From NCBI RefSeq assembly GCF_016704835.1, contig NZ_JADIZJ010000001.1:310001-374000 (forward strand): 64,000 nt of DNA, in the 5' to 3' direction. Under the pieces are notes generated by a model, which did not search any database, was not told the origin of the DNA, and saw only the letters and a list, made by a program, of their open reading frames with translations. Positions 1-8,179 of the stretch are shown one piece after another. The DNA comes from Sphingopyxis sp. Lineage in GTDB: Bacteria > Pseudomonadota > Alphaproteobacteria > Sphingomonadales > Sphingomonadaceae. A program made the translations under genes and the position numbers. How positions within the stretch are numbered: position 1 is the stretch's first letter; each line of letters starts with the position of its first letter.

Positions 1-38
1 AGCAGTGCTGCGGTCATTCCTAAACGCGTCTTCCGCAT
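1..38 (-). CDS. Partial start of a secreted protein, probably BamB
   Basis: Only the first codons lie in the window. On the minus strand an ATG at 38 opens MRKTRLGMTAALL, a short basic n-region running into a hydrophobic stretch, as at the start of a signal peptide. It begins one base after the stop of the YfgM-like gene, so the two are probably co-transcribed. In many proteobacteria yfgM is followed by bamB (outer-membrane assembly lipoprotein), which is the reason for the guess. The sequence itself is too short to identify. Confidence 0.4.
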   Translation of the reverse strand, partial: MRKTRLGMTAAL

Positions 39-39
39 A

Positions 40-813
40 TTAATTGGCTTTCTCAACTGGGGCGGCTGCCGCTGCTTTCGACGCGGCATTGCCTGTCTGG
101 TCCTTGGCGGCGCTTTCATCGGCGCGATCGGCGACGGCATCGACGCCGAGCATGCCCGCCATCTGCACCGAGCGCGATTGCAGTGATTTGGCGACGCCGG
201 GCAGCTTGGCGATGCGGCCGTAAAGGGCGCCCGCCTGATCATATTGGCCGAGCTGATAATGGGCGGTCGCCGATAGTTCGGCGGCGCTGGCGAACCAGCT
301 CGAAACGGGATCGTTGGCATCGACCAGCGGCTTCATGCGCGCAATCACGGCTTCGGGCTTCAGGCTGTCATATTCGAAGGCGGTCTGGCGGATCAGCGCC
401 AGATCGCGCAGCGCCTGGTCGAGCTTGGTATCCGCAGCGACTTTCGCCATGAGCGCGGCAGCGGCCTTCAGGTCGCCGGCCTGCGCCTTGGCATTGGCCT
501 GCTGCATAACCGCGGCAGCGCGATAGGCGGGATCGCCGCCGGCAGCGATTTTCTCGAGGTCGGTGGCCGCGGCGCGGGGTTGGTTCGTCGAGAGTTTCTC
601 GAACGTCGCGATCAGTTCCTCGGCCTGTTCACCACGAGCCACATCCTGACGATGGTTCCAGTACAGATAGCCGCCGAACGCCAGCAAGGCAGCCAGCACG
701 CCGCCGATGATCCACCGGCCATAGCGCTGCATGATCGTATCGAGCCGGTCCTTGCGGACCGCTTCATCGACTTCCTGCAACAGCGCGGCATCGTTGGTCG
801 GGCTCAGGGCCAA
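40..813 (-). CDS. YfgM-like tetratricopeptide membrane protein
   Basis: A 257-residue protein with an acidic cytoplasmic N-terminus, one membrane segment at about residues 33-52 and a long Ala-rich helical region with TPR-like helix pairs (for example AHYQLGQYDQAGALYGRIAK). This is the architecture of the YfgM/TPR_21 family, inner-membrane proteins that work with the SecYEG translocon and periplasmic chaperones. The C-terminus is low-complexity Ala/Lys. It lies downstream of panB on the same strand (117 bp gap) and directly before a probable bamB start. Family assignment is good; the exact role here is inferred from E. coli. Confidence 0.75.
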   Translation of the reverse strand: MALSPTNDAALLQEVDEAVRKDRLDTIMQRYGRWIIGGVLAALLAFGGYLYWNHRQDVARGEQAEELIATFEKLSTNQPRAAATDLEKIAAGGDPAYRAAAVMQQANAKAQAGDLKAAAALMAKVAADTKLDQALRDLALIRQTAFEYDSLKPEAVIARMKPLVDANDPVSSWFASAAELSATAHYQLGQYDQAGALYGRIAKLPGVAKSLQSRSVQMAGMLGVDAVADRADESAAKDQTGNAASKAAAAAPVEKAN

Positions 814-930
814 TCAAACCTCCATTTATCATTCAGGGCTTTGGGCATATATCCCGCCGCGGCTTCCTTAGCGACGGTGCGGAAAAAGGCCAAGCGATTC
901 ACTTGGCCCGAACCTTGCCAAACGCTCGCG

Positions 931-1794
931 TCAGCCAGCGTAGATCTGATCCTCGGTCGGGAATGAACGAGACCTGACCTGCTCGGCATATTCCTTGACC
1001 GCGCCGCTGACGACGCCAGCCATGTCCTGATAGCGTTTGACGAATTTCGGGACGCGCTCGAACATGCCCAGCATGTCCTCGGTGACCAGCACCTGTCCGT
1101 CGCATTGCGCCGATGCACCGATGCCGATCGTCGGGCAAGCGACCTTGCTCGTCACCTCGATCGCGATCGATTCGAGCACGCCCTCGATCACCAGCGAAAA
1201 GGCGCCGGCCTGTGCCACCGCGATCGAATCGTCGACGATCGCCTTGGCCTCTTCCTCGCTCTTGCCGCGCACGCCGTAGCCGCCAAGGATATTGACCGCC
1301 TGCGGCGTCAGCCCGACATGCCCCATCACCGGAATGCCACGCTGGGTCAGGAATTCGATCGTCGGGGCCAGGGCCCGCCCGCCCTCGAGTTTCACCGCCG
1401 CGGCGCCGGTTTCCTTGAGCAGATGGGCAGCGTTGGTGAACGCCTGTTCGGGGCTCGCTTCATAGCTTCCGAACGGCATGTCGACGATGACCGCGGCATG
1501 ATAGCTGCCGCGCACCACCGCGGCGCCGTGCAGCGCCATCATTTCCATCGTCACTCCGACCGTATGCGGCAGGCCGTAAATCACCTGCCCCAGCGAATCG
1601 CCAACGAGCAGCATATCGCAATGCGGGTCGAGCAGCTGCGCCATGCGAACGGTGTAAGCGGTCAGCATTACGATCGGCTCACCGCCTTTGCGCTGGCGGA
1701 TGCGCGGCACCGTCAGGCGCTTCATCGGCTGCGGCGTCGGGTTCGCGCGGCTGGTCGAGGTGTCGAAGGTGAGCGTTTTGGGCAGGGTGGACAT
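931..1794 (-). CDS. panB: 3-methyl-2-oxobutanoate hydroxymethyltransferase (PanB)
   Basis: 287 residues. It transfers a hydroxymethyl group from methylene-tetrahydrofolate to 2-oxoisovalerate to make ketopantoate, the first step of pantothenate and CoA synthesis in the cytosol. Visible family motifs: LTAYT at 44-48, VGDSLG at 64-69 with the metal-binding Asp66, VDMPFGSY at 104-111, GHVGLTPQ at 158-165 and the general-base Glu204 in LVIEGV. Length fits the family once about 20 extra N-terminal residues are allowed for; a start at Met24 (MKRLTVPRIRQ) is an alternative. It is divergent from a small membrane protein gene. Confidence 0.95.
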   Translation of the reverse strand: MSTLPKTLTFDTSTSRANPTPQPMKRLTVPRIRQRKGGEPIVMLTAYTVRMAQLLDPHCDMLLVGDSLGQVIYGLPHTVGVTMEMMALHGAAVVRGSYHAAVIVDMPFGSYEASPEQAFTNAAHLLKETGAAAVKLEGGRALAPTIEFLTQRGIPVMGHVGLTPQAVNILGGYGVRGKSEEEAKAIVDDSIAVAQAGAFSLVIEGVLESIAIEVTSKVACPTIGIGASAQCDGQVLVTEDMLGMFERVPKFVKRYQDMAGVVSGAVKEYAEQVRSRSFPTEDQIYAG

Positions 1795-1860
1795 GGGGCG
1801 GTGGCCTAGCGACTAATCGGAGCGGACAAAAGGCGGAAAGCATCTCAATGTGATCTGCAC

Positions 1861-1896
1861 TTGACTCAATGTTATATATTTTTTACACAAAGTGTA
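1861..1896 (+). promoter_or_regulatory. Promoter with perfect 13-bp palindromic operator
   Basis: TTGACT at 1861-1866 is followed after exactly 17 bp by TACACA at 1884-1889, a reasonable sigma-70 type promoter reading rightward. The -10 hexamer lies inside the perfect palindrome TACAC-AAA-GTGTA at 1884-1896. The local DNA is AT-rich in an otherwise GC-rich window. The two genes downstream are a membrane protein and an XRE-type regulator, so autoregulation by that regulator is the obvious inference. Confidence 0.6.
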
Positions 1897-1922
1897 TCAG
1901 GACTAACAATGGAAAGCATGTC

Positions 1923-2345
1923 ATGTCATTTCGGGAAAAAACGCATTGGGTCGCGTTCATCGCCATCGCGCTCGCATTCGGCTGGTATTTTCTGAGCTAT
2001 CCATGGGCGCTGTCGCATAGCAACGCGGGCATGGGCGCCGCGGGCGGGATGCTGGTGGTGGTCACATTGGCGATCATTCTGATGATGAGTATCGTCGTCG
2101 GCGTCATCGCCGCACGCGCGCCCGCAGACGCAAGCCTGAAGGCTGACGAGCGTGAACAGCATATCCATCAGTTCGGCACGCATTTGGCCTATTACCCGCT
2201 GGTGCTGGGCGTATACGCCAACATCGTCGCTGCGTTCAATCAGGTCAGCCCGGCGATCATGCTCAACCTGCTTTTGGCAACGGTGGTTCTGGCCGAGCTG
2301 GTGCGCGTTGGGGCACAGCTGTGGCGCTATCGCCGGGGCATTTGA
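1923..2345 (+). CDS. Small four-helix membrane protein paired with XRE regulator
   Basis: 140 residues from the ATG at 1923, which follows GGAAAG; an in-frame extension up to 1869 would run into the promoter and operator, so it is rejected. Four hydrophobic segments are visible: about residues 8-27, 36-58, 86-105 and 110-128. A charged loop (about 60-80, ADASLKADEREQHIHQF) separates the two halves. The pattern resembles small DUF2178-like integral membrane proteins that sit with a short XRE regulator. No enzymatic motif is visible. The regulator gene starts two bases after this stop, so they form one transcript. Confidence 0.7.
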   Translation: MSFREKTHWVAFIAIALAFGWYFLSYPWALSHSNAGMGAAGGMLVVVTLAIILMMSIVVGVIAARAPADASLKADEREQHIHQFGTHLAYYPLVLGVYANIVAAFNQVSPAIMLNLLLATVVLAELVRVGAQLWRYRRGI

Positions 2346-2346
2346 C

Positions 2347-2565
2347 GTGGCGCTCCCTTTCACCAACGACATCCGCACGCTGCGCTTTCTGGCGGGCGAA
2401 ATGACGCAAGGCGACCTTGGCAACCGGGTGGGCGTGACGCGGCAGACGATCGCAGCGATTGAGCAGGGCAAATATTCCCCTTCGCTCGAGGTCGCGTTCC
2501 GCATCGCGCATGTTTTCGGCAAGCCGCTCGACGCGGTGTTCCAATGGGAAACCGGAACGGTTTAA
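2347..2565 (+). CDS. Short XRE/Cro-type transcriptional regulator
   Basis: 72 residues from a GTG two bases after the membrane-protein stop. Nearly the whole protein is one helix-turn-helix: IRTLRFLAGEMTQGDLGNRV then VTRQTIAAIEQGKYSPSL, the typical Q-x-x-L-A/G and recognition-helix spacing of the Cro/C1 superfamily (YozG-like single-domain regulators). There is no sensor domain. It probably binds the palindrome at 1884-1896 and controls its own two-gene operon. Longer upstream ORF extension in this frame overlaps the membrane protein and is not credible. Confidence 0.85.
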   Translation: MALPFTNDIRTLRFLAGEMTQGDLGNRVGVTRQTIAAIEQGKYSPSLEVAFRIAHVFGKPLDAVFQWETGTV

Positions 2566-2628
2566 CGACCGCGCCGCCGCGCGGTACGGCCCACGCCTCT
2601 CCCCGGGGGCGTCGGGCCGGGTTTGCAC

Positions 2629-3705
2629 TTATGGCTCTACCGGTTTTCTGACCGCCGTCACCGCCTCGCGCGGGTTATCGCTGAACAATCCGTCGATCCC
2701 GGTGCGCAAGTATGCTGCGATCTCGGCTCCCAGATCGCCATGCCCCGCCGGGTTCACCCCGCCCTTGTCGCCAAGCGGCAGAAAATAATTCTCGCGGCGA
2801 AACGTCCACGGATGCACTTTCAGCCCCGCGGCATGGGCGTCGCGGACTAGGCTGGTCGGTTCGGCCAGCGATCCCAGCGCCCCGCGCGGGATCACCATCG
2901 CCTTGTTGGGGCCGATCCCATCGGCATAGGATGCGACGGACTTGAGGCCCGCGGGCGACGTCATGGCGGCATAACTGGTTTCGGGCATGTCGGGCGGTCC
3001 GCCTTCGGCGTCCAACAGCTGGATCAGCGGCAGATCGCTTTTGGCGCGCAGGTCCATCAGGTTCCGCACTTCGAAGCTCTGAATATAGACTGGCGCGTTG
3101 CGTCCGCGATAACCAAAGCGGTCGAGCAGCGCGAGCAGCGGCGCTTCGTGCGGCAGGCCGATCGATGCGAAATAGCTCGGGTGCTTGGTTTCGGGATAGA
3201 TTCCGACCGGCTTTTCGCGTCCCCGGTTTACCTCGGTCAGTATCGTCAGGATTTCTTCGAAGGTCGGAATTTCGAACTGATCATCATAATCGGTCGAGCG
3301 CAGCTTCGGCAGCCGCTCGCGGGCGCGAAGGGTCTTTAATTCGGCGAGCGTGAAGTCTTCGGTGAACCAGCCGGTCGCCTTGCCGCCGTCGATCGTCTTG
3401 GTCGTCTTGCGATCGGCAAATTCGGGGCGATCGGCGACGTCGGTGGTCTCAGAAATTTCATTCTCGTGCCGAGCCACCAGCACGCCGTCCTTGGTCAGCA
3501 CCAGGTCGGGTTCGATAAAGTCAGCACCCTGCTCGATCGCGAGGCGGTAGGCGGCAATCGTGTGCTCGGGCCGTTCGCCTGACGCACCGCGGTGCGCGAT
3601 GACGATCGGCGGCTGGCCGTCGAGGGTCGATCGCGCGGTCATCGGGTCAGCGGAGCAACCGGCGGGCAGCGTCAGGGCCAGCAAGGCCGCCATCCATCGG
3701 ATCAT
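2629..3705 (-). CDS. glpQ: Glycerophosphodiester phosphodiesterase, GlpQ type, lipoprotein
   Basis: 358 residues. It hydrolyses glycerophosphodiesters to glycerol-3-phosphate and an alcohol in the periplasm. The N-terminus is a lipoprotein signal, with LPAGC placing the lipidated Cys at 17. The GDPD TIM-barrel signature is complete: HRG at 38-40, ERPEHT at 44-49, EPD at 65-67 (metal ligands Glu65 and Asp67) and the catalytic His80 in ARHENEI. The long insertion and C-terminal LFSDNPREAV are typical of the periplasmic GlpQ branch. It overlaps the upstream arsC-like gene by 4 bp (ATGA), so the two are translationally coupled. Confidence 0.9.
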   Translation of the reverse strand: MIRWMAALLALTLPAGCSADPMTARSTLDGQPPIVIAHRGASGERPEHTIAAYRLAIEQGADFIEPDLVLTKDGVLVARHENEISETTDVADRPEFADRKTTKTIDGGKATGWFTEDFTLAELKTLRARERLPKLRSTDYDDQFEIPTFEEILTILTEVNRGREKPVGIYPETKHPSYFASIGLPHEAPLLALLDRFGYRGRNAPVYIQSFEVRNLMDLRAKSDLPLIQLLDAEGGPPDMPETSYAAMTSPAGLKSVASYADGIGPNKAMVIPRGALGSLAEPTSLVRDAHAAGLKVHPWTFRRENYFLPLGDKGGVNPAGHGDLGAEIAAYLRTGIDGLFSDNPREAVTAVRKPVEP

Positions 3706-4052
3706 GCCGCAAAACGCGCCTGCCAGTCAGCGGGCGAAAAGCCGACGCAGATCCCGTCGGCGGTTTTGACGACGGGGCGGCGGATCATCGCGGGCTGGTC
3801 AAGCATCAGCGCTTTGGCCGATGCTGTGTCGAGGCCGCCTTTCTGTGCTTCGGGCAGCTTGCGGAAGGTCGTTCCCGCCTTGTTGAGCAGCCTTTCCCAG
3901 CCTAGCGCATCGATCCAGCTTTGCAGCATAGCCGCGTCGAGCCCATCCTTGCGAACGTCGTGAAAGCGATACGCCACGCCCTGCTCGTCAAGCCAGCGCC
4001 GCGCCTTTTTCACCGTGTCGCAATTCGAAATGCCGTAGAGAATCATTGTCAT
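3702..4052 (-). CDS. ArsC/Spx-family reductase (YffB-like)
   Basis: 116 residues from the Met of MTMILYGISNCDTV. The thioredoxin-like fold opens with Cys11 in SNCDTVKKARRWL, and MIRRPVV supplies the conserved Arg-Pro of ArsC-like proteins. There is only the single N-terminal Cys (no CxxC), as in the YffB subgroup, whose members are poorly characterised and mostly not arsenate-resistance proteins. The 17-residue upstream extension has no family character, so the internal start is preferred (MILYG at 4046 is also possible). It overlaps glpQ by 4 bp. Confidence 0.85.
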   Translation of the reverse strand: MTMILYGISNCDTVKKARRWLDEQGVAYRFHDVRKDGLDAAMLQSWIDALGWERLLNKAGTTFRKLPEAQKGGLDTASAKALMLDQPAMIRRPVVKTADGICVGFSPADWQARFAA

Positions 4053-4109
4053 GACGCGGCGATTAGCAGGCAGCGATGACAAGTTCGAGGCGTGCGATCG
4101 CAAATATGG

Positions 4110-4787
4110 TCAAACGATCGGCGCCCGATCGGCCAGCCGCGTGTTCGCGCTCGCCAGTTTGCCGCGTAGCGCGCGCGCGAAGCCCTCATGCAGCGCGCTC
4201 GCGATCGCGGGGTTCGCCGCCAGATACGCGCGAAGCGCTGCCGCCGGCACAAACCACAACCGCGCGTTGCTGCCCAGCAGCACCGTGCCGGTCGCATGCG
4301 TGCCGTCGAGCACCGTCGCCTCGCCAATCAGCGCGCCGTCGATCAATTTGCCGACCTCGACGCCGTCGCGCTGGATCGCCGCCTGCCCTTCGGCGAGGTA
4401 GAACAAACTGGGGGCTGCCTGGTTTTCGCGGATCAAAATCTCGCCGCGGCGCGCCGTAATCCAGTGGCCCTGATCAATCAGGCCGCGTGCTGCAACGGGG
4501 TTGAGGGCGCCGAAATGCTCGCGCCGAAGCGCCTCTTCCTCAGTTGAAAAACTGACTTTATTCTCGCGCAGCCACAAACGCGCCAAAATGCCGATGTTGA
4601 CGACCAGGATCGCCAGCACCAACATCCCATAGCCGACATCGGGTTCGCGGAACAGCACCAGCGGCACTGCCACCAGCGCCGCCGCGGCCAGCCCGATCCG
4701 GACATAATCGATGCGCACGACAAAGCTGGTCGCCAGCAGCAACAGCAATGCCCCATATACAAACCATGCGGACTCGAAATTCGCCAT
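4110..4787 (-). CDS. Membrane protein with C-terminal cyclic-nucleotide-binding-like domain
   Basis: 225 residues from MANFESAW. Three membrane segments occupy about residues 7-90, then a CRP-like cNMP-binding beta-roll from about 105 to 215 (ARRGEILIRENQAAPSLFYL, GKLIDGALIGEATVLDG). The order 3-TM plus cNMP roll recalls Popeye-like proteins and orphan membrane CNB proteins. The phosphate-binding cassette reads GEATVLDGTHATGTV: the Glu is present but the Arg that normally contacts the cyclic phosphate is replaced by His/Thr, so nucleotide binding is doubtful. There is no HTH, so it is not a transcription factor. It stands alone, 57 bp upstream of the arsC-like gene. Confidence 0.75.
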   Translation of the reverse strand: MANFESAWFVYGALLLLLATSFVVRIDYVRIGLAAAALVAVPLVLFREPDVGYGMLVLAILVVNIGILARLWLRENKVSFSTEEEALRREHFGALNPVAARGLIDQGHWITARRGEILIRENQAAPSLFYLAEGQAAIQRDGVEVGKLIDGALIGEATVLDGTHATGTVLLGSNARLWFVPAAALRAYLAANPAIASALHEGFARALRGKLASANTRLADRAPIV

Positions 4788-5040
4788 AGCCGATCGCTTC
4801 GCGTGGAGACCCAAGATCAGGTCGCTGGATGTATAACGTCGCCGATATCCAGATGCCTTGGATGCACTGGCTACATTTCAAAACGCTGAAACAAACTATC
4901 AGTTTTTGGTCCCCAAGAAAAGTATAGGTGCGCAAACGTCACGAAAATGCTAATTTTATCGTTCGCGGGATGGCGTGCATTGCGTCCGACCGACATTAGC
5001 GCCATGGCGGCGCCCAGATTGAACATAGAAGAACAGGCTG

Positions 5041-6414
5041 ATGACGAAAAACTGGCAACCGCATAGCTGGCGCTCGCACGAGGTCCGCCAACTCCCCACC
5101 TATCGCGACGCCGATGCGCTCGCGGCGGCGGAACGCGAACTCAGCAATTATCCGCCTCTGGTGTTCGCCGGCGAGGCGCGCGATCTGACCGCTGACCTCG
5201 GCCGCGTCGCCGAGGGCAAAGCGTTCCTGCTCCAGGGCGGCGACTGCGCCGAAAGCTTTGCCGAATTTCATCCCAACAATATTCGCGACACTTTCCGCGT
5301 GCTGCTCCAGATGGCGGTTGTCCTGACCTTCGCGTCCAAAATGCCCGTGGTGAAGCTCGGCCGCATGGCGGGCCAGTTCGCCAAGCCGCGCTCGGCCGAT
5401 ATGGAAGATATCGAAGGCGTGTCGCTGCCGAGCTATCGCGGCGACATCATCAACGACATCGCGTTCGAGGATGCCGGCCGCGAGCCCGACCCGCAGCGCA
5501 TGGTCAAGGCGTATAACCAGTCGGCGGCAACGCTGAACCTGCTGCGCGCCTTTGCGAACGGCGGCTATGCAAATCTGCGTCAGGTCAATGCCTGGACGCA
5601 CGACTTCATGGACCGCAGTCCATGGGCGAAAAAATATCAGGAAACAGCAGGCCGCATTTCCGAAGCCCTTGCCTTCATGGAAGCTTGCGGCGTGACGCCG
5701 GAGACGGTGCCGCAGATCAAAGGCACCAGCTTCTACACCAGCCACGAGGCGCTGTTGCTCCCCTATGAGCAGGCGCTGACGCGGCAGGACAGCCTGACCG
5801 GCGGCTGGTACGACACCTCGGGTCATTTCCTGTGGGTCGGCGATCGCACCCGCTTCGAAGGGTCGGCCCATATCGAATATTTGCGGGGTATCGGCAATCC
5901 GGTCGGCATGAAGTGCGGACCGAGCCTCGAACCTGACGTGCTGCTGCGCCTGCTCGATACGCTAAACCCGAACCGGGTGCCCGGCCGCATGACGCTGATC
6001 ACCCGCTATGGCCATGACAAAATCGAGGCGCATCTGCCCAAGCTGGTCCGCGCGGTGAAGGAATCGGGGCATCCTGTCGTCTGGTCGTGCGACCCGATGC
6101 ACGGCAATGTCATCAAGACGAACAACGGGTACAAGACGCGCCCGTTCGAGCGCATCCTGGCCGAAGTGCGCGGCTTCTTCGCCGTCCACCGCGCCGAGGG
6201 CACGCATGGCGGCGGCATCCATATCGAGATGACCGGGCAGAATGTCACCGAATGCACCGGCGGTGCGATGGACGTGACGCAGATGGACCTCGCCGATCGG
6301 TACCACACGCATTGCGACCCGCGGTTGAACGCGGGGCAGTCGCTGGAACTGGCGTTCCTGCTGGCCGAGATGCTCAATCAGGAAATGTCGGAGCGGGCGA
6401 AGCAAGCGGCGTAA
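5041..6414 (+). CDS. aroG: Class II 3-deoxy-7-phosphoheptulonate (DAHP) synthase
   Basis: 457 residues. It condenses phosphoenolpyruvate and erythrose-4-phosphate, the entry step of the shikimate pathway. It belongs to the plant/Mycobacterium type II family: metal-ligand Cys69 in QGGDCAESF, KGTSFYTSHEALLLPYEQAL, PVGMKCGPS for PEP binding, CDPMHGN with the ligand His, and GQNVTEC plus DPRLNAGQ with the Glu and Asp ligands. Length is normal. The 5' gap (about 250 bp) is AT-richer and presumably holds the promoters for this gene and the divergent CNB protein; no attenuator-like leader peptide was seen. Confidence 0.95.
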   Translation: MTKNWQPHSWRSHEVRQLPTYRDADALAAAERELSNYPPLVFAGEARDLTADLGRVAEGKAFLLQGGDCAESFAEFHPNNIRDTFRVLLQMAVVLTFASKMPVVKLGRMAGQFAKPRSADMEDIEGVSLPSYRGDIINDIAFEDAGREPDPQRMVKAYNQSAATLNLLRAFANGGYANLRQVNAWTHDFMDRSPWAKKYQETAGRISEALAFMEACGVTPETVPQIKGTSFYTSHEALLLPYEQALTRQDSLTGGWYDTSGHFLWVGDRTRFEGSAHIEYLRGIGNPVGMKCGPSLEPDVLLRLLDTLNPNRVPGRMTLITRYGHDKIEAHLPKLVRAVKESGHPVVWSCDPMHGNVIKTNNGYKTRPFERILAEVRGFFAVHRAEGTHGGGIHIEMTGQNVTECTGGAMDVTQMDLADRYHTHCDPRLNAGQSLELAFLLAEMLNQEMSERAKQAA

Positions 6415-6426
6415 AACTAGCCTCTG

Positions 6427-6506
6427 CATTGCGAGGAGCGAAGCGACGCGGCAATCCAGAGTTTGCGTAAACCGCTCTGGATTGCTTCGCTTGGCTCGCA
6501 ATGACG
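6427..6506 (+). repeat. Palindromic repeat family A, copy 1
   Basis: An ~80 bp imperfect palindrome beginning CATTGCGAGGAGCGAAGCGA and ending TCGCTTGGCTCGCAATGACG, with a central CCAGAG...CTCTGG inverted repeat. Nearly the same sequence occurs at 10474-10552 (inverted) and 20581-20663. It lies between the converging ends of aroG and the M28 peptidase gene. The structure would fold as a long hairpin in RNA from either strand. Confidence 0.85.
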
Positions 6507-6516
6507 ATGTGGAAAG

Positions 6517-8022
6517 TTACTTCCCCGGCCACGCCTTCACATCGGCAAACGCCCGCCCCAGCATGACATGCAGATCGGCATCTTGCGCCGCTCCGCCGAG
6601 CGGGATCTTGTCGCTGAAATTGTCGTTTGGGCCGTGATAGTCGCTGCTCAAAAATGCCTCCAGTAGCGGCATGTCCGAAAAACTGCCGCCGACCATGAGC
6701 GACGTCACGCCCTTGGCGCCAAGCGCCCAGCCGTCCTGTCGCTGGATGAAGGCATCGGCGTCGCCATCTTCGTCGAGCGTGCGGCCAAGCTTGGTCGCAG
6801 CGGCGCGAACGACCGCGTCGTAGGCGGGCTTGCCGCGACCGATCGTCGCGACCGGGGTGCCGCGCGGTGAGATGGCGATGGTGTCGATATTGAGCGCGAC
6901 GGTGATGTCGGTGAGTGGCACAACCGGATGATCGGCAAAATATCGCGCGCCGAGCAGACCTTTTTCTTCCGCCGTCGTGGCGAGGAAATAAATGTCACGA
7001 TCGGGACGGCGGCCCGACGCCAGCCGCTTGGCCACCTCGATCAGCACCGCGATGCCGCTCGCATTGTCGACCGCGCCGTTGCAAATGCGATCGGCCTCGC
7101 CGTCCTTGCCGCAGATACCGAGATGGTCCCAATGGCCGAGGAACAGCACGGCTTTGCCGTCGGGCTTGGCGCCGGGCAGCTTGGCGATGACATTGTTGCT
7201 AACGAAGGGTCGGACTGCCGATTGGGTGGCGAGATCGGCGGTCACCGGCAACACAATGCCGCGATAGTCGGGCGACTTAGCTGCCTCACGCGTCGCCGCA
7301 CCATCCTGCCCCGCCTTCTTCAACAGCGCGTCGGCGGATTCGAGCGACAGGAAGCCGCTCACCGGCGCGCCGGGCTGGGCGTCGGCCAGTCGCACCGCGG
7401 CGCTGCCGGCGCTGTCGCGCAACTGCGCCCAGGGCAACGCGTCGGTCGCGATCACCAGCACCGCCGCAGCGCCCGCGTCAGCGAGCATCTGCCGCCGTTC
7501 GCGATAGCGCGGCAGTTTGTCGCCGAACGGCGCATTGTCGAACAACATAATCGCGAGCTTGCCGGTGACGTCGGCGTTAACCTTGCCCGCGCCATCGACG
7601 CCGTAACCCACAAAGATTGCCGAAACATTGGTCAGCGCGACCGACGCGTCGCGTCCGGTCAGAATGATGCCATCATTCTCCAACTTGAAATCGCGGCCAT
7701 GCACCTTGAACTTGGCGCTGCCTGCGACCGCCTTGCTCTCGACGAACGGCACCGGCTGCAACCATGGCGTCGCGCTGCCCGGCACCGCTTCTAGTCCGGC
7801 TTTCGCCCATTCGCCGACGATATAGGCGATGGTGCGGTCCTCGCCATCGCTCCCCGGCGCCCGGCCTTCGAACGCATCATCGGCCAGCGCCTTGATATGC
7901 GCGGCAAGCTGCGCCTCGGTGACTGGCGGGTCAGCTTTGGCGGGCGCCGCCGAAGCGGCGGAAGGGGGGCAGGCGATGAGGGCGACGGCCGCAATAACGG
8001 TGTGGAATCGAATGATCTTCAT
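6517..8022 (-). CDS. Secreted M28-family zinc aminopeptidase with PA-like insert
   Basis: 501 residues from MKIIRFHTVIA, a signal peptide ending near AASA|AP; the longer upstream ORF start lacks signal features. The metal-binding set of M28 peptidases is visible: GHWDHLG (His), CNGAVDNASG (bridging Asp), TTAEEKGLLGA (Glu pair) and late acidic/His ligands (DADAFI, SSDYHGPNDN). The stretch of about 110-260 between the N-terminal domain and the catalytic core matches a protease-associated insert. It probably trims peptides in the periplasm or outside the cell. It is a single gene facing aroG. Confidence 0.88.
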   Translation of the reverse strand: MKIIRFHTVIAAVALIACPPSAASAAPAKADPPVTEAQLAAHIKALADDAFEGRAPGSDGEDRTIAYIVGEWAKAGLEAVPGSATPWLQPVPFVESKAVAGSAKFKVHGRDFKLENDGIILTGRDASVALTNVSAIFVGYGVDGAGKVNADVTGKLAIMLFDNAPFGDKLPRYRERRQMLADAGAAAVLVIATDALPWAQLRDSAGSAAVRLADAQPGAPVSGFLSLESADALLKKAGQDGAATREAAKSPDYRGIVLPVTADLATQSAVRPFVSNNVIAKLPGAKPDGKAVLFLGHWDHLGICGKDGEADRICNGAVDNASGIAVLIEVAKRLASGRRPDRDIYFLATTAEEKGLLGARYFADHPVVPLTDITVALNIDTIAISPRGTPVATIGRGKPAYDAVVRAAATKLGRTLDEDGDADAFIQRQDGWALGAKGVTSLMVGGSFSDMPLLEAFLSSDYHGPNDNFSDKIPLGGAAQDADLHVMLGRAFADVKAWPGK

Positions 8023-8096
8023 GGGGCCGCCGCATGGCATTTCCGCCCCGGTCAGGCAAGGCGCGTTCGTCGAACGACGAATGGCCCACACCTTCA

Positions 8097-8171
8097 TCAT
8101 CCCGGCGGAGGCCGGGTTCTCAACCTCGCGGCCGAACGTGCCGGCGAGATCCCGGCCTTAGCCGGGATGAC
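8097..8171. repeat. Palindromic repeat family B, full copy
   Basis: Starts TCATCCCGGCGGAGGCCGGG and ends GAGATCCCGGCCTTAGCCGGGATGAC, giving mirror arms around a short centre. This is the CCCGGC-GAAGGCCGGG type of intergenic palindrome common in alphaproteobacterial genomes. It fills the gap between the M28 gene start and the end of the CitE-like gene. A half-like copy occurs at 48601-48657. Confidence 0.75.
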
Positions 8172-8179
8172 AGACTTGC

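Noticed and set aside
4996..5871. 291-residue minus-strand ORF opposite aroG
   Set aside because: It is the antisense shadow of a class II DAHP synthase gene whose sense frame carries all family motifs; the antisense protein is Arg/Ala/His-rich with no recognisable domain.
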